From Pelagibacteraceae bacterium AG-422-D23 (GTDB taxonomy: Bacteria; Pseudomonadota; Alphaproteobacteria; Pelagibacterales; Pelagibacteraceae): a stretch of 50,458 nt of DNA. The notes beneath the pieces are model-generated. The model searched no databases and was not told the origin of the DNA. It saw only the letters and a program-made list of their open reading frames with translations. The stretch's first letter is position 1. Each line of letters opens with the position of its first letter. Shown one piece after another: positions 15,767 through 25,738 of the stretch. Made by a program: the position numbers and the translations under genes. The DNA is taken from assembly GCA_003213615.1 (NCBI GenBank), contig QCMQ01000007.1:1-50458 (forward strand). Reading direction: 5' to 3'.

Positions 15767-16258
15767 ATGAGATTAAACAAAATTTTGAAAAACACACTTT
15801 TAATATTAACAGCTTGCCTAGTGCTATCTGCATGTGCAACTAAAAAAGAAGTGGCAACAGAAGCTCAAGGTCAAATGCAAGGTGATGTTTACACAGGAAC
15901 AGACACAGTTAAATATTTAGCTGATGGTGTTCCAGACAGAGTTTTCTTTGCAACAAATGAGTCGATATTAACAACTGCATCAAGAGAAACCTTAAGAGCC
16001 CAAGCAGCCTGGTTAAGAAAGAATCCAAAAATAAATGTAGTTCTTGAAGGTCATGCTGACGAAAGAGGAACAAGAGAATACAACTTGGCTCTTGGTGAAA
16101 GAAGAGCAAACGCAGCTAAAGACTATTTAATGACTTACGGAATATCTTCTGACAGAATTACGGTATTAAGTTATGGTAAGGAGAGACCAGTTGATTCTGG
16201 TTCAAACCCATTAGCTTGGTCAAAAAACAGAAGATCAGTAACTGTTAAAGCAAATTAA
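15767..16258 (+). CDS. pal: peptidoglycan-associated lipoprotein Pal
   Basis: This is a 163-aa outer-membrane lipoprotein. The start at 15767 is preceded by AAGGAG (15754-15759); a longer frame from TTG at 15704 has no such site and would place the signal peptide inside. The N-terminus MRLNKILKNTLLILTACLVL is followed by the lipobox LSAC with acylated Cys23. The OmpA-type peptidoglycan-binding domain has HADERGT and NLALGERRA. It anchors the outer membrane to peptidoglycan as part of Tol-Pal. An intrinsic terminator follows. Confidence 0.97.
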   Translation: MRLNKILKNTLLILTACLVLSACATKKEVATEAQGQMQGDVYTGTDTVKYLADGVPDRVFFATNESILTTASRETLRAQAAWLRKNPKINVVLEGHADERGTREYNLALGERRANAAKDYLMTYGISSDRITVLSYGKERPVDSGSNPLAWSKNRRSVTVKAN

Positions 16259-16271
16259 TTATTTAAAATTT

Positions 16272-16311
16272 AAGACCCTAAAACCTTTGTTGGATTTAGG
16301 GTCTTTTTTTT
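16272..16311 (+). terminator. intrinsic terminator after pal
   Basis: AAGACCCTAAA (16272-16282) and TTTAGGGTCTT (16295-16305) form a perfect 11 bp stem with a 12-base loop, followed by an uninterrupted run of T to 16311. It is the clearest Rho-independent terminator in the window. It separates pal from cpoB, which must then have its own promoter or depend on read-through. Confidence 0.92.
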
Positions 16312-16344
16312 GCCATTTTTATAATCATAAATCTAATTTAAATT

Positions 16345-17349
16345 ATGCTCTTATTTAAATTAGTAATTTTAAAATTATTTTTAATCTTAAATTTGGTTTT
16401 TGTTAATATTTCTTATGCAGATAACCATAATATTTATGAAACATTAGAAATAATAAAAAATGATCTTAAAACTCTTGAAAGAGCAGTTTATTCTGGATCT
16501 ATAGAAGTTAAAGCAGGTAATAATGATAGTTCGGTTTCAAACTTGGATCAAAACTCAGAAGATGTTTTAACTAGACATTTATTAAAATTATCTGAAGTTG
16601 AGGATCAGTTTAGAGAACTCACTAATAAATTTGAAGAAATAAATTTTAAGTTGGATAAATTATCTTCCCGTGTTTCAAAAATTCAAGCAGATAATCAAAT
16701 AAGATTTCAAGACATAGAAAATAATATTAGTTCTGAAATTGTTGGTAATACAGAAAACCAATTAAGTTCAAAACCAAAGACTGATGAGCAAAAAGTTTTA
16801 CCTGGTAGTTCACAGCCCCAAGATTTAGGAACAATTTCATATAAGGATACAGAGACAAACGAAACTTCACAACAAATTCAATCTGTAGATACTACAGCTT
16901 CAATTGTAACAGAAACTTTTCAATCTGAAGAAAAAATACTTCCTCAAGACTTAAATCTGGTGGAGCAATATGAATTTGCAACGAGTTTTTTAAAAGTTGG
17001 GGATTACAGTACAGCGGAAAGAGCTTTTAGAGAATTTGTTATATCTAACCCTGATCATGAGTTAGCGGGTAGTGCACAATACTGGTATGCAGAAACTTTC
17101 AGAATTAGACAATTATATACTGATGCAGCTTCTGCTTATTTAGAAGGTTACCAAAAATATCCTAAAGGAAAAAAAGCTCCAATTAATCTATTAAAACTTG
17201 GAGTATCAATGGTTCAAATCGGTGAAAAAGACCAAGGGTGTAAAATGATAAATGGTGTAGAATTGCAATATCCTAATGCAAATCAGTCTGTAATACAAAA
17301 AGCAAAATATGAGTCCAAAAAATTTGAATGCATCAAACAAGACTCATAA
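16345..17349 (+). CDS. cpoB: Tol-Pal system coordinator CpoB (YbgF)
   Basis: This 334-aa periplasmic protein has a signal peptide ending near SYA (residue 25), a coiled-coil region (about residues 80-125) and C-terminal TPR repeats (YEFATSFLKVGDYSTAERAF onwards, AQYWYAETFRIRQLYTDAAS). CpoB coordinates peptidoglycan synthesis with Tol-driven constriction. A Ser/Thr/Gln-rich linker of about 80 residues joins the two parts. It follows the pal terminator and overlaps the tilS frame by about 41 bases. Confidence 0.92.
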   Translation: MLLFKLVILKLFLILNLVFVNISYADNHNIYETLEIIKNDLKTLERAVYSGSIEVKAGNNDSSVSNLDQNSEDVLTRHLLKLSEVEDQFRELTNKFEEINFKLDKLSSRVSKIQADNQIRFQDIENNISSEIVGNTENQLSSKPKTDEQKVLPGSSQPQDLGTISYKDTETNETSQQIQSVDTTASIVTETFQSEEKILPQDLNLVEQYEFATSFLKVGDYSTAERAFREFVISNPDHELAGSAQYWYAETFRIRQLYTDAASAYLEGYQKYPKGKKAPINLLKLGVSMVQIGEKDQGCKMINGVELQYPNANQSVIQKAKYESKKFECIKQDS

Positions 17350-18337
17350 GTTTTTATTAAATCAATTAAAAGATAAAAAAACTTTTAAAATTTATAAAAA
17401 ATTTGAAAAAAATCTTAAATTAAATGAGAATTTTATTGTTGCAGTTTCTGGTGGATCAGACAGCCTAGCTTTGTGTTTTTTATCAAAAATTTATTCGATC
17501 AAAAAATATCTAAAAGTAAAATTTTTGCACGTTGATCATAAACTTAGAAATAATTCAACAAAAGAGGCAAAATTTGTAAAATTACTTCTAAAAAAATTGT
17601 CTACTAATCTTGAGGTTTTAACCTGGTTTGGAAAAAAACCTAAAAGCAATATTCAATCTATTGCAAGAGCTAAAAGATATGAGCTCATGATCAAAAAGGC
17701 AAAAAAGTTAAAAATAAATAATATTTTATTAGGTCATCACAAGGATGATTTAATAGAGAATTTTTTTATCAGAATTTTGAGGGGCAGCGGTTTAAATGGT
17801 ATGGTGTCATTTGATCAAAAAACTAATCTACAAAATATTAATTTGATTAGACCTTTGTTAAAATTTTCTAAAAAAAATTTAGAATATATTACCAAAAATG
17901 TTTTTAAAAATTATGTTGAAGATCCTTCGAATAAAAATGATGACTTTAAACGGGTAAAAATTAGAAATTTTATAAAGAATTTGGAATTAGAGGGACTAGA
18001 TAAAGATAAATTTGATTTAACTATTAACAACTTAAGATTTGCCAATGAGTCTATTAAATATTCTGTAGAAAAAAATATAAAAGATAATGCAACAATTTTA
18101 AATATTAATAAGTTTGTGATTTTAAATAAAAATTTTTTTTATCAACCAGAGGAGGTAGTTTTTAGGTCTTTAACAAAAGTTATAAACATAGTTGGTAAAA
18201 ATTATTACCCAGCAAGAGGAAAAAAAATTGATAAATTAGTTGATCAAATAAAAAATGAAAATGCTTTTAAAACTACCTTAGGGAATTGTATAATTAAGAA
18301 GACAAATAACACTACTATAGTGTCAAAAGAGCGTTAA
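17309..18337 (+). CDS. tilS: tRNA(Ile)-lysidine synthase
   Basis: This 342-aa N-type ATP pyrophosphatase converts C34 of tRNA-Ile(CAT) to lysidine so that it reads AUA. The PP-loop SGGSDS is at residues 47-52, followed by FLHVDHKLR, the adenylation residues LLGHHKDDLIENFFIR, and the EDPSN region. The frame starts at 17309 inside cpoB with a 41-base overlap, longer than usual; no better in-frame ATG is seen before the PP-loop. It is shorter than E. coli TilS and lacks most of the C-terminal tRNA-binding domain, as in many alphaproteobacteria. Confidence 0.93.
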   Translation: MSPKNLNASNKTHKFLLNQLKDKKTFKIYKKFEKNLKLNENFIVAVSGGSDSLALCFLSKIYSIKKYLKVKFLHVDHKLRNNSTKEAKFVKLLLKKLSTNLEVLTWFGKKPKSNIQSIARAKRYELMIKKAKKLKINNILLGHHKDDLIENFFIRILRGSGLNGMVSFDQKTNLQNINLIRPLLKFSKKNLEYITKNVFKNYVEDPSNKNDDFKRVKIRNFIKNLELEGLDKDKFDLTINNLRFANESIKYSVEKNIKDNATILNINKFVILNKNFFYQPEEVVFRSLTKVINIVGKNYYPARGKKIDKLVDQIKNENAFKTTLGNCIIKKTNNTTIVSKER

Positions 18338-18400
18338 AGTTGATGAAATTATTGATATTTTGTCACTTGTTAATTTAATAATAATTATTATTTTAATATT

Positions 18401-20308
18401 ATGAATTTAAAAAATCTAGCAATGTGGGGAATTATAGTTTTTTTAACTATAGGGCTTTATAATATGTTTAAAAATCCTCAGTCCAATATAAGAGGAGGAA
18501 ATCAAATAATATTTTCAGATTTTCTAAATTCAGTTGAAAATGGAGAGGTTCTTAAAGTTGAAATACAGGGAAATAACATAAAAGGTGTTTATTCAAATGG
18601 AAATTCTTTTTCAACCTATGCTCCTAATGATCCTAATCTTATAGAAAAACTATCTGAGAAAGGTGTTAGTATTTCAGCAGCACCTTTGGAAGAAAAAATG
18701 CCTTCATTATTTGGTGTGCTTCTCTCTTGGTTCCCGATGTTATTGCTTATTGCGGTTTGGATTTTCTTTATGAGACAAATGCAAGGTGGCAAGGGTGGTG
18801 CAATGGGATTTGGAAAATCAAAAGCGAAAATGATGAACGAATTAAAAGGCAAAGTTACTTTTAATGATGTTGCAGGTGTAGAGGAAGCTAAAGAAGAAGT
18901 AGAAGAAATAGTAGAATTTTTAAAAGATCCAAAAAAATTTAGTAGATTAGGTGGAAAAATTCCAAGAGGAGCTTTACTTGTGGGTCCTCCAGGAACTGGA
19001 AAAACTTTATTGGCAAGAGCAATTGCAGGCGAGGCAGGAGTTCCATTCTTCACTATTTCTGGATCTGATTTTGTTGAAATGTTTGTTGGTGTTGGAGCAT
19101 CTAGAGTAAGAGATATGTTTGAACAAGGTAAAAAAAATTCTCCATGTATAATTTTTATTGATGAAATTGATGCAGTTGGAAGAAGTAGAGGTGCTGGTTT
19201 AGGCGGAGGTAATGATGAGAGAGAACAAACTTTAAACCAGTTGCTAGTTGAAATGGATGGTTTTGACACAAATGAAGGTGTCATTATTATTGCTGCAACA
19301 AACAGACCAGATGTGCTTGATCCAGCTTTGCTGAGACCAGGAAGATTTGATAGACAGGTAGTAGTTTCAAACCCAGATATTATTGGAAGGGAAAAAATTT
19401 TAAAAGTTCATGTAAAAAAGATAAAAATGTCACCAGATGTTAATTTGAGAACAATTGCAAGAGGTACACCAGGTTTTTCAGGAGCTGATCTTGCAAATCT
19501 TGTTAATGAAGCAGCTTTATTAGCGGCTAGAAAAAATAAAAGGATAGTTACTTTGTTAGAATTTGAAGAGGCAAAAGATAAAGTTATGATGGGTGCTGAA
19601 AGACGTTCAATGGTCATGACGGAAGATGAGAAAAAACTTACAGCATACCATGAAGGAGGACATGCTTTAGTTTCATTTAATATGCCGAGCTATGACCCAA
19701 TACATAAAGCAACTATTATACCAAGAGGAAGAGCTCTTGGAATGGTAATGAATTTACCTGAGAGAGATAAACATGGTTATTCAATAAAATATCTTAAGGC
19801 AAGGCTTGCAGTTTGTTTTGGAGGTAGAGTTGCTGAAGAATTAATTTTTGGAAAAGATAATATATCTACAGGAGCAGGTGGTGGAAGTGGTTCAGATATC
19901 AACCAAGCCACACAATTAGCTAGAGCTATGGTGACAAAGTATGGCATGAGCGAGGAAATGGGCCCAGTAGAATATGGAGAAAACCAGGAAGAGGTATTTT
20001 TAGGGAGATCTGTAACACAAACCCAATCTGTTTCAGAGGAAGTTGCTCAAAAAATTGATAAAGAAATAAGAAAGCTTGTTGATGAGGGATATAACCAAGC
20101 TAAGAAAATTTTGACAGATAAAATAGATGACTTACACAAAATCGCTAAGGCTCTTATAACTTACGAAACGTTAACTGGTGAAGAAATAGAGAATATAATT
20201 AATAAGAATTTATATCCTAAAGATAAGATATTAGAAAATCCAGAGTCAAAAGATGATCAAGATTCAGCTCTAGGTGCTATGGGTTTAAAACCAAAAATTG
20301 TTCATTAA
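18401..20308 (+). CDS. ftsH: ATP-dependent zinc metalloprotease FtsH
   Basis: This 635-aa membrane-anchored AAA+ protease has TM1 at about residues 7-23, a small periplasmic domain, TM2 at about 105-125, Walker A GPPGTGKT (195-202), Walker B IIFIDEID, a second region of homology ending [19 protein letters not shown], and the zinc-binding HEGGH (417-421). It degrades misfolded membrane proteins and regulators such as RpoH and LpxC. Its position after tilS is conserved. HflK/HflC, which regulate FtsH, are encoded at 49062-50458, and rpoH at 24801. Confidence 0.98.
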   Translation: MNLKNLAMWGIIVFLTIGLYNMFKNPQSNIRGGNQIIFSDFLNSVENGEVLKVEIQGNNIKGVYSNGNSFSTYAPNDPNLIEKLSEKGVSISAAPLEEKMPSLFGVLLSWFPMLLLIAVWIFFMRQMQGGKGGAMGFGKSKAKMMNELKGKVTFNDVAGVEEAKEEVEEIVEFLKDPKKFSRLGGKIPRGALLVGPPGTGKTLLARAIAGEAGVPFFTISGSDFVEMFVGVGASRVRDMFEQGKKNSPCIIFIDEIDAVGRSRGAGLGGGNDEREQTLNQLLVEMDGFDTNEGVIIIAATNRPDVLDPALLRPGRFDRQVVVSNPDIIGREKILKVHVKKIKMSPDVNLRTIARGTPGFSGADLANLVNEAALLAARKNKRIVTLLEFEEAKDKVMMGAERRSMVMTEDEKKLTAYHEGGHALVSFNMPSYDPIHKATIIPRGRALGMVMNLPERDKHGYSIKYLKARLAVCFGGRVAEELIFGKDNISTGAGGGSGSDINQATQLARAMVTKYGMSEEMGPVEYGENQEEVFLGRSVTQTQSVSEEVAQKIDKEIRKLVDEGYNQAKKILTDKIDDLHKIAKALITYETLTGEEIENIINKNLYPKDKILENPESKDDQDSALGAMGLKPKIVH

Positions 20309-20314
20309 TTAATA

Positions 20315-21367
20315 ATGAAAAGATATTACACAAGAGCGTGTAATTTCTATTTTGGTAATCAATCAAAAATTTTAGTAAATAAAAAAAAAGCAATTCCTTT
20401 ACATCAGATTAAAGAAATATCATTCGATCATGTTGAGATTATTACAAGAAAATCAAAAAAAATAATTTCCATAGATCAAATTAAGCAATTACCAAAAAAT
20501 TTAAAGAAAAAAATAAATACAGATCTAAATAAAATTAAATCAAAGAAAATAAATTTTTCAAATTTGAATTTTAAAAAAATTCCAAATATATTAGGAGTAT
20601 TAAATCTTACTCCTGACAGTTTTTCGGATGGAGGAAAATTTAATAAAAAAAGTAAAGGCATTGGTCGTGCTATTAGTTTATATAAAAGTGGTGCATCTAT
20701 AATAGATGTTGGTGGCGAGTCCACTAGACCAGGATCGAAGCCTGTAAATGAAAAACAAGAATGGAATAGAATTAATAAGATATTAAAATTAATTGTAAAA
20801 AAAATACCAATATCATTAGACACAAGAAAGTCCAGAATTATGGAAAATGGTATTAGAATGGGAGTTAAACTTATTAATGATGTTTCAGGATTAAGTTATG
20901 ACCCCAAAACAATAAATATTTTAAAAAAGTATAAAATTCCATTTGTAATACAGCATTCAGTTGGGACACCAGAAAATATGCAAAAGAAAGCGAAATATAA
21001 AAATGAATTATTAGATATATATGATTATTTTGAAGATAAGATTAAGTTAATAAGGTCTAAGGGTATTAAACACAATAATATAATTTTAGATCCTGGAATT
21101 GGATTTGGAAAAAATTTGAAACATAATATGAATCTTATAAGAGGTGTTTCTATTTTTCATTCATTAGGTTTTCCTATACTAGTAGGGAATTCAAGAAAAA
21201 GATTTATTAAAGATATATCAAAAAAAAATGATAGCAAAACAAGGATCGGTGGAACTATGGCCTCTTCAATATATCTTTTAATGCAAGGAATTCAGATTTT
21301 AAGAATTCATGATGTTAATGAAGTTAAGCAAGGTATTAAAGTTTTTAATGAAATAGTCAAAAATTAA
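20315..21367 (+). CDS. folP: dihydropteroate synthase
   Basis: This 350-aa TIM-barrel enzyme joins DHPPP and p-aminobenzoate to form dihydropteroate in folate synthesis. The signature NLTPDSFSDGG is at residues 97-107, with DVGGESTRPGSKPV, SLDTRKS, INDVSG and LDPGIGFGKN. It carries an N-terminal extension of about 90 residues with no recognised domain, which makes it longer than the usual 270-280 aa; similar extensions occur in some other alphaproteobacterial FolP. It lies between ftsH and glmM, touching the latter by one base. Confidence 0.96.
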   Translation: MKRYYTRACNFYFGNQSKILVNKKKAIPLHQIKEISFDHVEIITRKSKKIISIDQIKQLPKNLKKKINTDLNKIKSKKINFSNLNFKKIPNILGVLNLTPDSFSDGGKFNKKSKGIGRAISLYKSGASIIDVGGESTRPGSKPVNEKQEWNRINKILKLIVKKIPISLDTRKSRIMENGIRMGVKLINDVSGLSYDPKTINILKKYKIPFVIQHSVGTPENMQKKAKYKNELLDIYDYFEDKIKLIRSKGIKHNNIILDPGIGFGKNLKHNMNLIRGVSIFHSLGFPILVGNSRKRFIKDISKKNDSKTRIGGTMASSIYLLMQGIQILRIHDVNEVKQGIKVFNEIVKN

Positions 21368-22698
21368 TGACAAAAAAATATTTTGGAACAGATGGAATAA
21401 GGGGAGCAGTTAATAGTAAATTTATAAATGGAGACATGTTCTTTAAATTTGGACTTGCTAGTGGAACATACTTTAAATCACAAAAAAAAAGAAAGCAAAC
21501 AGCAATAATTGCAAAAGATACGAGACTGTCAGGATATACACTTGAGCCAGCTCTTGTTTCAGGTTTGGCTTCAGCTGGTATGCATGTTTACACCTTAGGA
21601 CCCTTACCAACTAATGGGCTGGCTATGCTAACAAAAGAAATGAAGGCTAACATGGGTATCATGATCACCGCCTCTCATAATCCACATTTTGACAATGGTT
21701 TAAAATTATTTGGTCCTGACGGAATGAAATTATCAGATAAAATAGAAAAAAAAATTGAGGGAATTATAGATAAGGAAATCTCAAAAAATCTCTCGCATTC
21801 TGAAAAATTAGGAAGAGTTAAAAGATTAGAAACAGGTACTAAAAATTATATTAAAATATTAAAAAAAAATTTTACAAAAGAGTTTAATTTAAGAGGACTA
21901 AGAATAGTAATCGATTGTGCAAATGGCGCTGGTTATAAGGCAGGTCCTGAATTATTGAAATCATTAGGAGCTAAAGTCATAGCAATAGGTGTAAAACCAA
22001 ATGGTTTAAATATTAATAAAAAATGTGGATCAACTTTCCCAAGAAAAATTAAATCTGCTGTAAAAAAATATAAAGCACACATCGGAATATCTTTAGATGG
22101 AGATGCTGACAGAATTATAATGTGTGATGAAAAAAGCAATATAATAGATGGAGATCAAATTATAGCTGCTTTAGCAACAAGATGGAAAAATAAAAAAATG
22201 TTAAAAGGGGGAGTTGTTGGAACATTAATGTCAAATTATGGGTTAGAAAAATATTTTAAATCAAAAGGAATAAAATTTTTAAGGGCAAATGTTGGAGATA
22301 GATATGTGAAAGAAAAAATGCAAAAATATAATTTTAATTTAGGTGGTGAACAATCGGGACATATTATTTTAGGTAAATTTGCAACTACAGGAGATGGTTT
22401 GCTAGTAGCTTTAGAAGCTCTTTTTGCTTTAAGAAAAGGAAAAAAGGCAAGTGAATTTTTTGAACAATTTAAGAAAACACCTCAGCTCTTAGAAAATATC
22501 CAAGTAAAAGATAAAAATATTATTAATAAACCAGAGATAAAAAAAATTATAAAAAATGCAGATAAATTAATTAAAGGTAAAGGAAGAATTTTAGTAAGAA
22601 AATCAGGAACAGAATCTAAAATAAGAGTAATGGGAGAAAGTGAAAACAAAGCTCTTCTACATAAATGCGTGAAAATGATTACAAAAAAAATTAAATAA
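21367..22698 (+). CDS. glmM: phosphoglucosamine mutase
   Basis: This 443-aa alpha-D-phosphohexomutase converts glucosamine-6-phosphate to glucosamine-1-phosphate for UDP-GlcNAc, feeding peptidoglycan and lipid A. Motifs are FGTDGIRG (6-13), the phosphoserine loop TASHNP with Ser103, the metal-binding DGDADR, GGEQSGH, and the C-terminal phosphate-binding RKSGTESKIRVM. The stop of folP overlaps its ATG by one base. The ftsH-folP-glmM order is the classical one. Confidence 0.98.
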   Translation: MTKKYFGTDGIRGAVNSKFINGDMFFKFGLASGTYFKSQKKRKQTAIIAKDTRLSGYTLEPALVSGLASAGMHVYTLGPLPTNGLAMLTKEMKANMGIMITASHNPHFDNGLKLFGPDGMKLSDKIEKKIEGIIDKEISKNLSHSEKLGRVKRLETGTKNYIKILKKNFTKEFNLRGLRIVIDCANGAGYKAGPELLKSLGAKVIAIGVKPNGLNINKKCGSTFPRKIKSAVKKYKAHIGISLDGDADRIIMCDEKSNIIDGDQIIAALATRWKNKKMLKGGVVGTLMSNYGLEKYFKSKGIKFLRANVGDRYVKEKMQKYNFNLGGEQSGHIILGKFATTGDGLLVALEALFALRKGKKASEFFEQFKKTPQLLENIQVKDKNIINKPEIKKIIKNADKLIKGKGRILVRKSGTESKIRVMGESENKALLHKCVKMITKKIK

Positions 22699-22699
22699 A

Positions 22700-23512
22700 T
22701 TGAAACCTAATTCTAAAATTTTAATTATTGCAGGTTCTGACTCATCTGGTGGAGCAGGTATTCAAGCTGATATAAAAACTATCACTGCTCTTGGTTCTTA
22801 TGCAATGACAGCAATAACTGCAGTTACATCACAAAATACTACAGGTGTAAAATCAATTGTTGGGATTAATTCAAAAGAAATTTTTAATCAAATTATTTAT
22901 AGTTGTAAAGATATAAGACCTGATGCAATAAAAATTGGTATGCTGCATTCTTCAGAGGTTATTAGAATGGTACTAAAAGCGTTAGATGTAATCAAAGTTA
23001 AAAAAATCGTGTTAGATCCAGTGATGGTTGCTAAAGGAGGGGCTAAACTGATAGATGGTAAAGCTATTCAATTGTTAAAATTTAAATTAATTAAAAAAGT
23101 ATCACTTATTACACCCAATATCCCTGAGGCAGAAATCTTGACTAAAACAAAAATTATAACAAAAGAGGATATGATTTTTGCAGCAAATAAACTCATAGGT
23201 TTAGGAGCTAAAAATGTATTTATAAAAGGTGGCCATTTAAAACATAAAGATGTAATAGATATTTTAATAAACTCAAAAGATATAAAGATCTTCAAAAGCG
23301 AGCGTCACAAAACAAAGAATACTCATGGTACAGGTTGTACTTTATCTAGCTCAGTTACAACTTTTTTATCATGTGGAAAAACAGTAAAGAAATCTTGTGA
23401 GCTTGGAATTAAGTATGTAAATTCTGCAATTAAATCAAACCCTAAATATGGAAAAGGTCATGGCCCAATTAACCATCTCACTTCCTTAAAAGTAAACAGA
23501 AAATTTAAATAA
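22700..23512 (+). CDS. thiD: hydroxymethylpyrimidine (phosphate) kinase ThiD
   Basis: This 270-aa ribokinase-fold enzyme phosphorylates HMP and HMP phosphate to HMP-PP, the substrate of Thi[14 protein letters not shown] (12-24), [19 protein letters not shown] and the catalytic [10 protein letters not shown] are present. The start is TTG at 22700; no ATG precedes the first motif. It follows glmM by one base and overlaps purA by one. SAR11 cells are known to depend on an external thiamine precursor, so a salvage ThiD fits. No fused ThiE domain is seen. Confidence 0.94.
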   Translation: MKPNSKILIIAGSDSSGGAGIQADIKTITALGSYAMTAITAVTSQNTTGVKSIVGINSKEIFNQIIYSCKDIRPDAIKIGMLHSSEVIRMVLKALDVIKVKKIVLDPVMVAKGGAKLIDGKAIQLLKFKLIKKVSLITPNIPEAEILTKTKIITKEDMIFAANKLIGLGAKNVFIKGGHLKHKDVIDILINSKDIKIFKSERHKTKNTHGTGCTLSSSVTTFLSCGKTVKKSCELGIKYVNSAIKSNPKYGKGHGPINHLTSLKVNRKFK

Positions 23513-24804
23513 TGAAAAATATAGTCGTTGTTGGATCTCAATGGGGTGACGAAGGTAAAGGAAAAATTGTTGATTGGTTATCTGAACAGGCTGATGTAGT
23601 AATAAGATTCCAGGGAGGTCACAACGCTGGCCATACTTTAGTGATTGATGGCGTTACATATAAATTGAGATTACTGCCATCTGGAATAGTTAGAAAAGGT
23701 AAAATATCAATTATTGGCAACGGTGTTGTCGTAGATCCATGGGCTTTATTAGAGGAAATAGAAGAAATAAAATCTAAAGGCGTAGAAGTAAATGTAAATA
23801 ATTTTATTATTTCGGAGTCTGCAAATTTAATTTTGCCTTTCCATAGAGAAATGGATGAGATTAGAGAGGATGCAGCAGGAAAAGGTAAAATAGGAACTAC
23901 AAGACGTGGAATTGGACCAGCATACGAAGATAAAGTTGGAAGAAGATCTATAAGAGTTATGGATCTAAGATCTGAAAAAAATTTAGATCAAAGACTCGAC
24001 TCTGTATTAGTTCATCATAATGCGATTAGAAAAGGCCTAGAAAAAAAAATTTTTGAAAAAGATCAGCTTAAATCTGATTTGCTTAAAATAGCACCCAAAA
24101 TATTAGAATTCTCTCAGCCAGTTTGGCTAAAAATTGATCAATTTAAAAAACAAAAAAAGAAAATTTTATTCGAGGGAGCACAAGGTATTTTACTTGATGT
24201 AGATCATGGAACTTATCCTTTTGTAACCTCATCTAATACTGTTGCTTCAAGCGCAGCAACAGGAACTGGTTGTGGCCTTAATTCGATAAATTATGTTCTT
24301 GGCATTACAAAAGCTTATACAACAAGAGTTGGAGAGGGACCTTTCCCTACTGAGTTAACAGATAATATCGGTGAACTTTTAGGAACACGCGGAAAGGAAT
24401 TTGGAACTGTCACAAGTAGAAAAAGAAGATGTGGATGGTTCGATGGTGTTTTAGTGAGGCAAACTATTAAAGTCTCAGGTATTAATGGTATCGCTTTAAC
24501 GAAATTAGATGTACTTGACGAATTAGATGAAATTAAAATGTGTGTTGCTTATGACCTTGATGGAAAAAGTTTAGATTATTTACCTGCCGCTGTAGAAGAC
24601 CAGATAAAAATAAAACCAATTTATGAAACTTTTCCAGGTTGGAAAATTTCTACAAGTGGAATCAAAAATATGGACTCATTACCTGAAAATGCAAAAAAAT
24701 ATATTTTTGCCGTTGAAGATTTTATTGGTGCAAAAGTATCAAGTATCTCAACTAGTCCAGAAAGAGATGATACTATTTTAATTGAAAACCCTTTTGAAGT
24801 TTAA
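23512..24804 (+). CDS. purA: adenylosuccinate synthase
   Basis: This 430-aa GTP-dependent enzyme makes adenylosuccinate from IMP and aspartate, the first committed step to [17 protein letters not shown] (8-21) with the P-loop and catalytic Asp, the QGGHNAGHT substrate loop, [14 protein letters not shown], and the GTP-site region ending [11 protein letters not shown] are intact. It starts on the last base of thiD. Its 3' end overlaps the 3' end of rpoH on the opposite strand by four bases. Confidence 0.98.
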   Translation: MKNIVVVGSQWGDEGKGKIVDWLSEQADVVIRFQGGHNAGHTLVIDGVTYKLRLLPSGIVRKGKISIIGNGVVVDPWALLEEIEEIKSKGVEVNVNNFIISESANLILPFHREMDEIREDAAGKGKIGTTRRGIGPAYEDKVGRRSIRVMDLRSEKNLDQRLDSVLVHHNAIRKGLEKKIFEKDQLKSDLLKIAPKILEFSQPVWLKIDQFKKQKKKILFEGAQGILLDVDHGTYPFVTSSNTVASSAATGTGCGLNSINYVLGITKAYTTRVGEGPFPTELTDNIGELLGTRGKEFGTVTSRKRRCGWFDGVLVRQTIKVSGINGIALTKLDVLDELDEIKMCVAYDLDGKSLDYLPAAVEDQIKIKPIYETFPGWKISTSGIKNMDSLPENAKKYIFAVEDFIGAKVSSISTSPERDDTILIENPFEV

Positions 24805-25694
24805 TTTGCGGGTAAAAGATTTTTTGATTTAGCTAATAGAAGCATATGCTTTTGCAGTTTTTCAAATGCTTTATTTTCTATTTGTCTAACTCTTTCTCTG
24901 CTAATTTTATATTTTTTACTTAAATCTTCTAATGTAGTTGGGTCATCATTTAATCTTCTTGAGTACAAAATTTCTCTTTCTCTATCGTTAAGAACTTTAA
25001 TTGAGTCTTTTAATAAATCTTTTCTTTGCTCCATTTCCTCATGGTGAGCAAATTTTAAGTCATGATCAAGTTCTTTATCAACTAACCAGTCTTGCCATTC
25101 ATCGCCATCTTCCCCAACTTGAGCATTTAACGAGAACTCCTTTCCAGAAAGTCTTCTATTCATTGAAACGACTTCTTCTTTACTTACATCGAGCTTATTA
25201 GCTATATGATCAACGTGTTCATCTCTTAAGTCTCCTTCAGTTTCTGGAGAAATTTGATTTTTAATTTTCTTTAAATTAAAAAATAATTTTTTTTGAGCAG
25301 TAGTAGTTCCAATTTTGACAAGACTCCAAGATCTTAAAATATATTCTTGAATAGAAGCCTTAATCCACCACATTGCATAAGTTGCCAATCTAAAACCTTT
25401 TTCTGGTTCAAATTTCTTAACCGCTTGCATAAGACCTACATTTCCTTCTGAAATCATTTCATTAATAGGCAAACCATATCCTTTGTAGCCCATAGCAATC
25501 TTTGCAACTAATCTTAAGTGACTAGTGACTAGTTTTTCTGCAGCTTTAATATTTCCAGTCGTTTTCCAATTTTTTGCCAGCATATATTCCTCTTCTGCAG
25601 CTAACATCGGAAATTTTTTAATCTGCTCTAAATACGCAGATAGCCCACCTTCATTAGAAAGGGTTGGCAGATTGTTGCTCATTGTTGTGCTCAT
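24801..25694 (-). CDS. rpoH: RNA polymerase sigma factor RpoH (sigma-32)
   Basis: This 297-aa sigma-70 family protein directs heat-shock transcription. Region 2 contains [20 protein letters not shown] and the -10 recognition segment [20 protein letters not shown]. The RpoH box [11 protein letters not shown], unique to sigma-32 and involved in core binding and stability control, is present. Region 4 has the helix-turn-helix [20 protein letters not shown]. Its protease FtsH is encoded in this window. It lies downstream of rluD, as in other alphaproteobacteria, and converges on purA. Confidence 0.96.
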   Translation of the reverse strand: MSTTMSNNLPTLSNEGGLSAYLEQIKKFPMLAAEEEYMLAKNWKTTGNIKAAEKLVTSHLRLVAKIAMGYKGYGLPINEMISEGNVGLMQAVKKFEPEKGFRLATYAMWWIKASIQEYILRSWSLVKIGTTTAQKKLFFNLKKIKNQISPETEGDLRDEHVDHIANKLDVSKEEVVSMNRRLSGKEFSLNAQVGEDGDEWQDWLVDKELDHDLKFAHHEEMEQRKDLLKDSIKVLNDREREILYSRRLNDDPTTLEDLSKKYKISRERVRQIENKAFEKLQKHMLLLAKSKNLLPAN

Positions 25695-25738
25695 AGCAGT
25701 GTTTATTTAATTAATTATACCTAATTTTCAATAATTTA

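Noticed and set aside
18616..19284. 222-codon open frame antisense to ftsH
   Set aside because: It is a shadow of the strongly conserved ftsH codons and has a biased Ser/Pro-rich composition.
22600..22700. TPP riboswitch before thiD
   Set aside because: thiD starts one base after glmM, so there is no leader to hold one.
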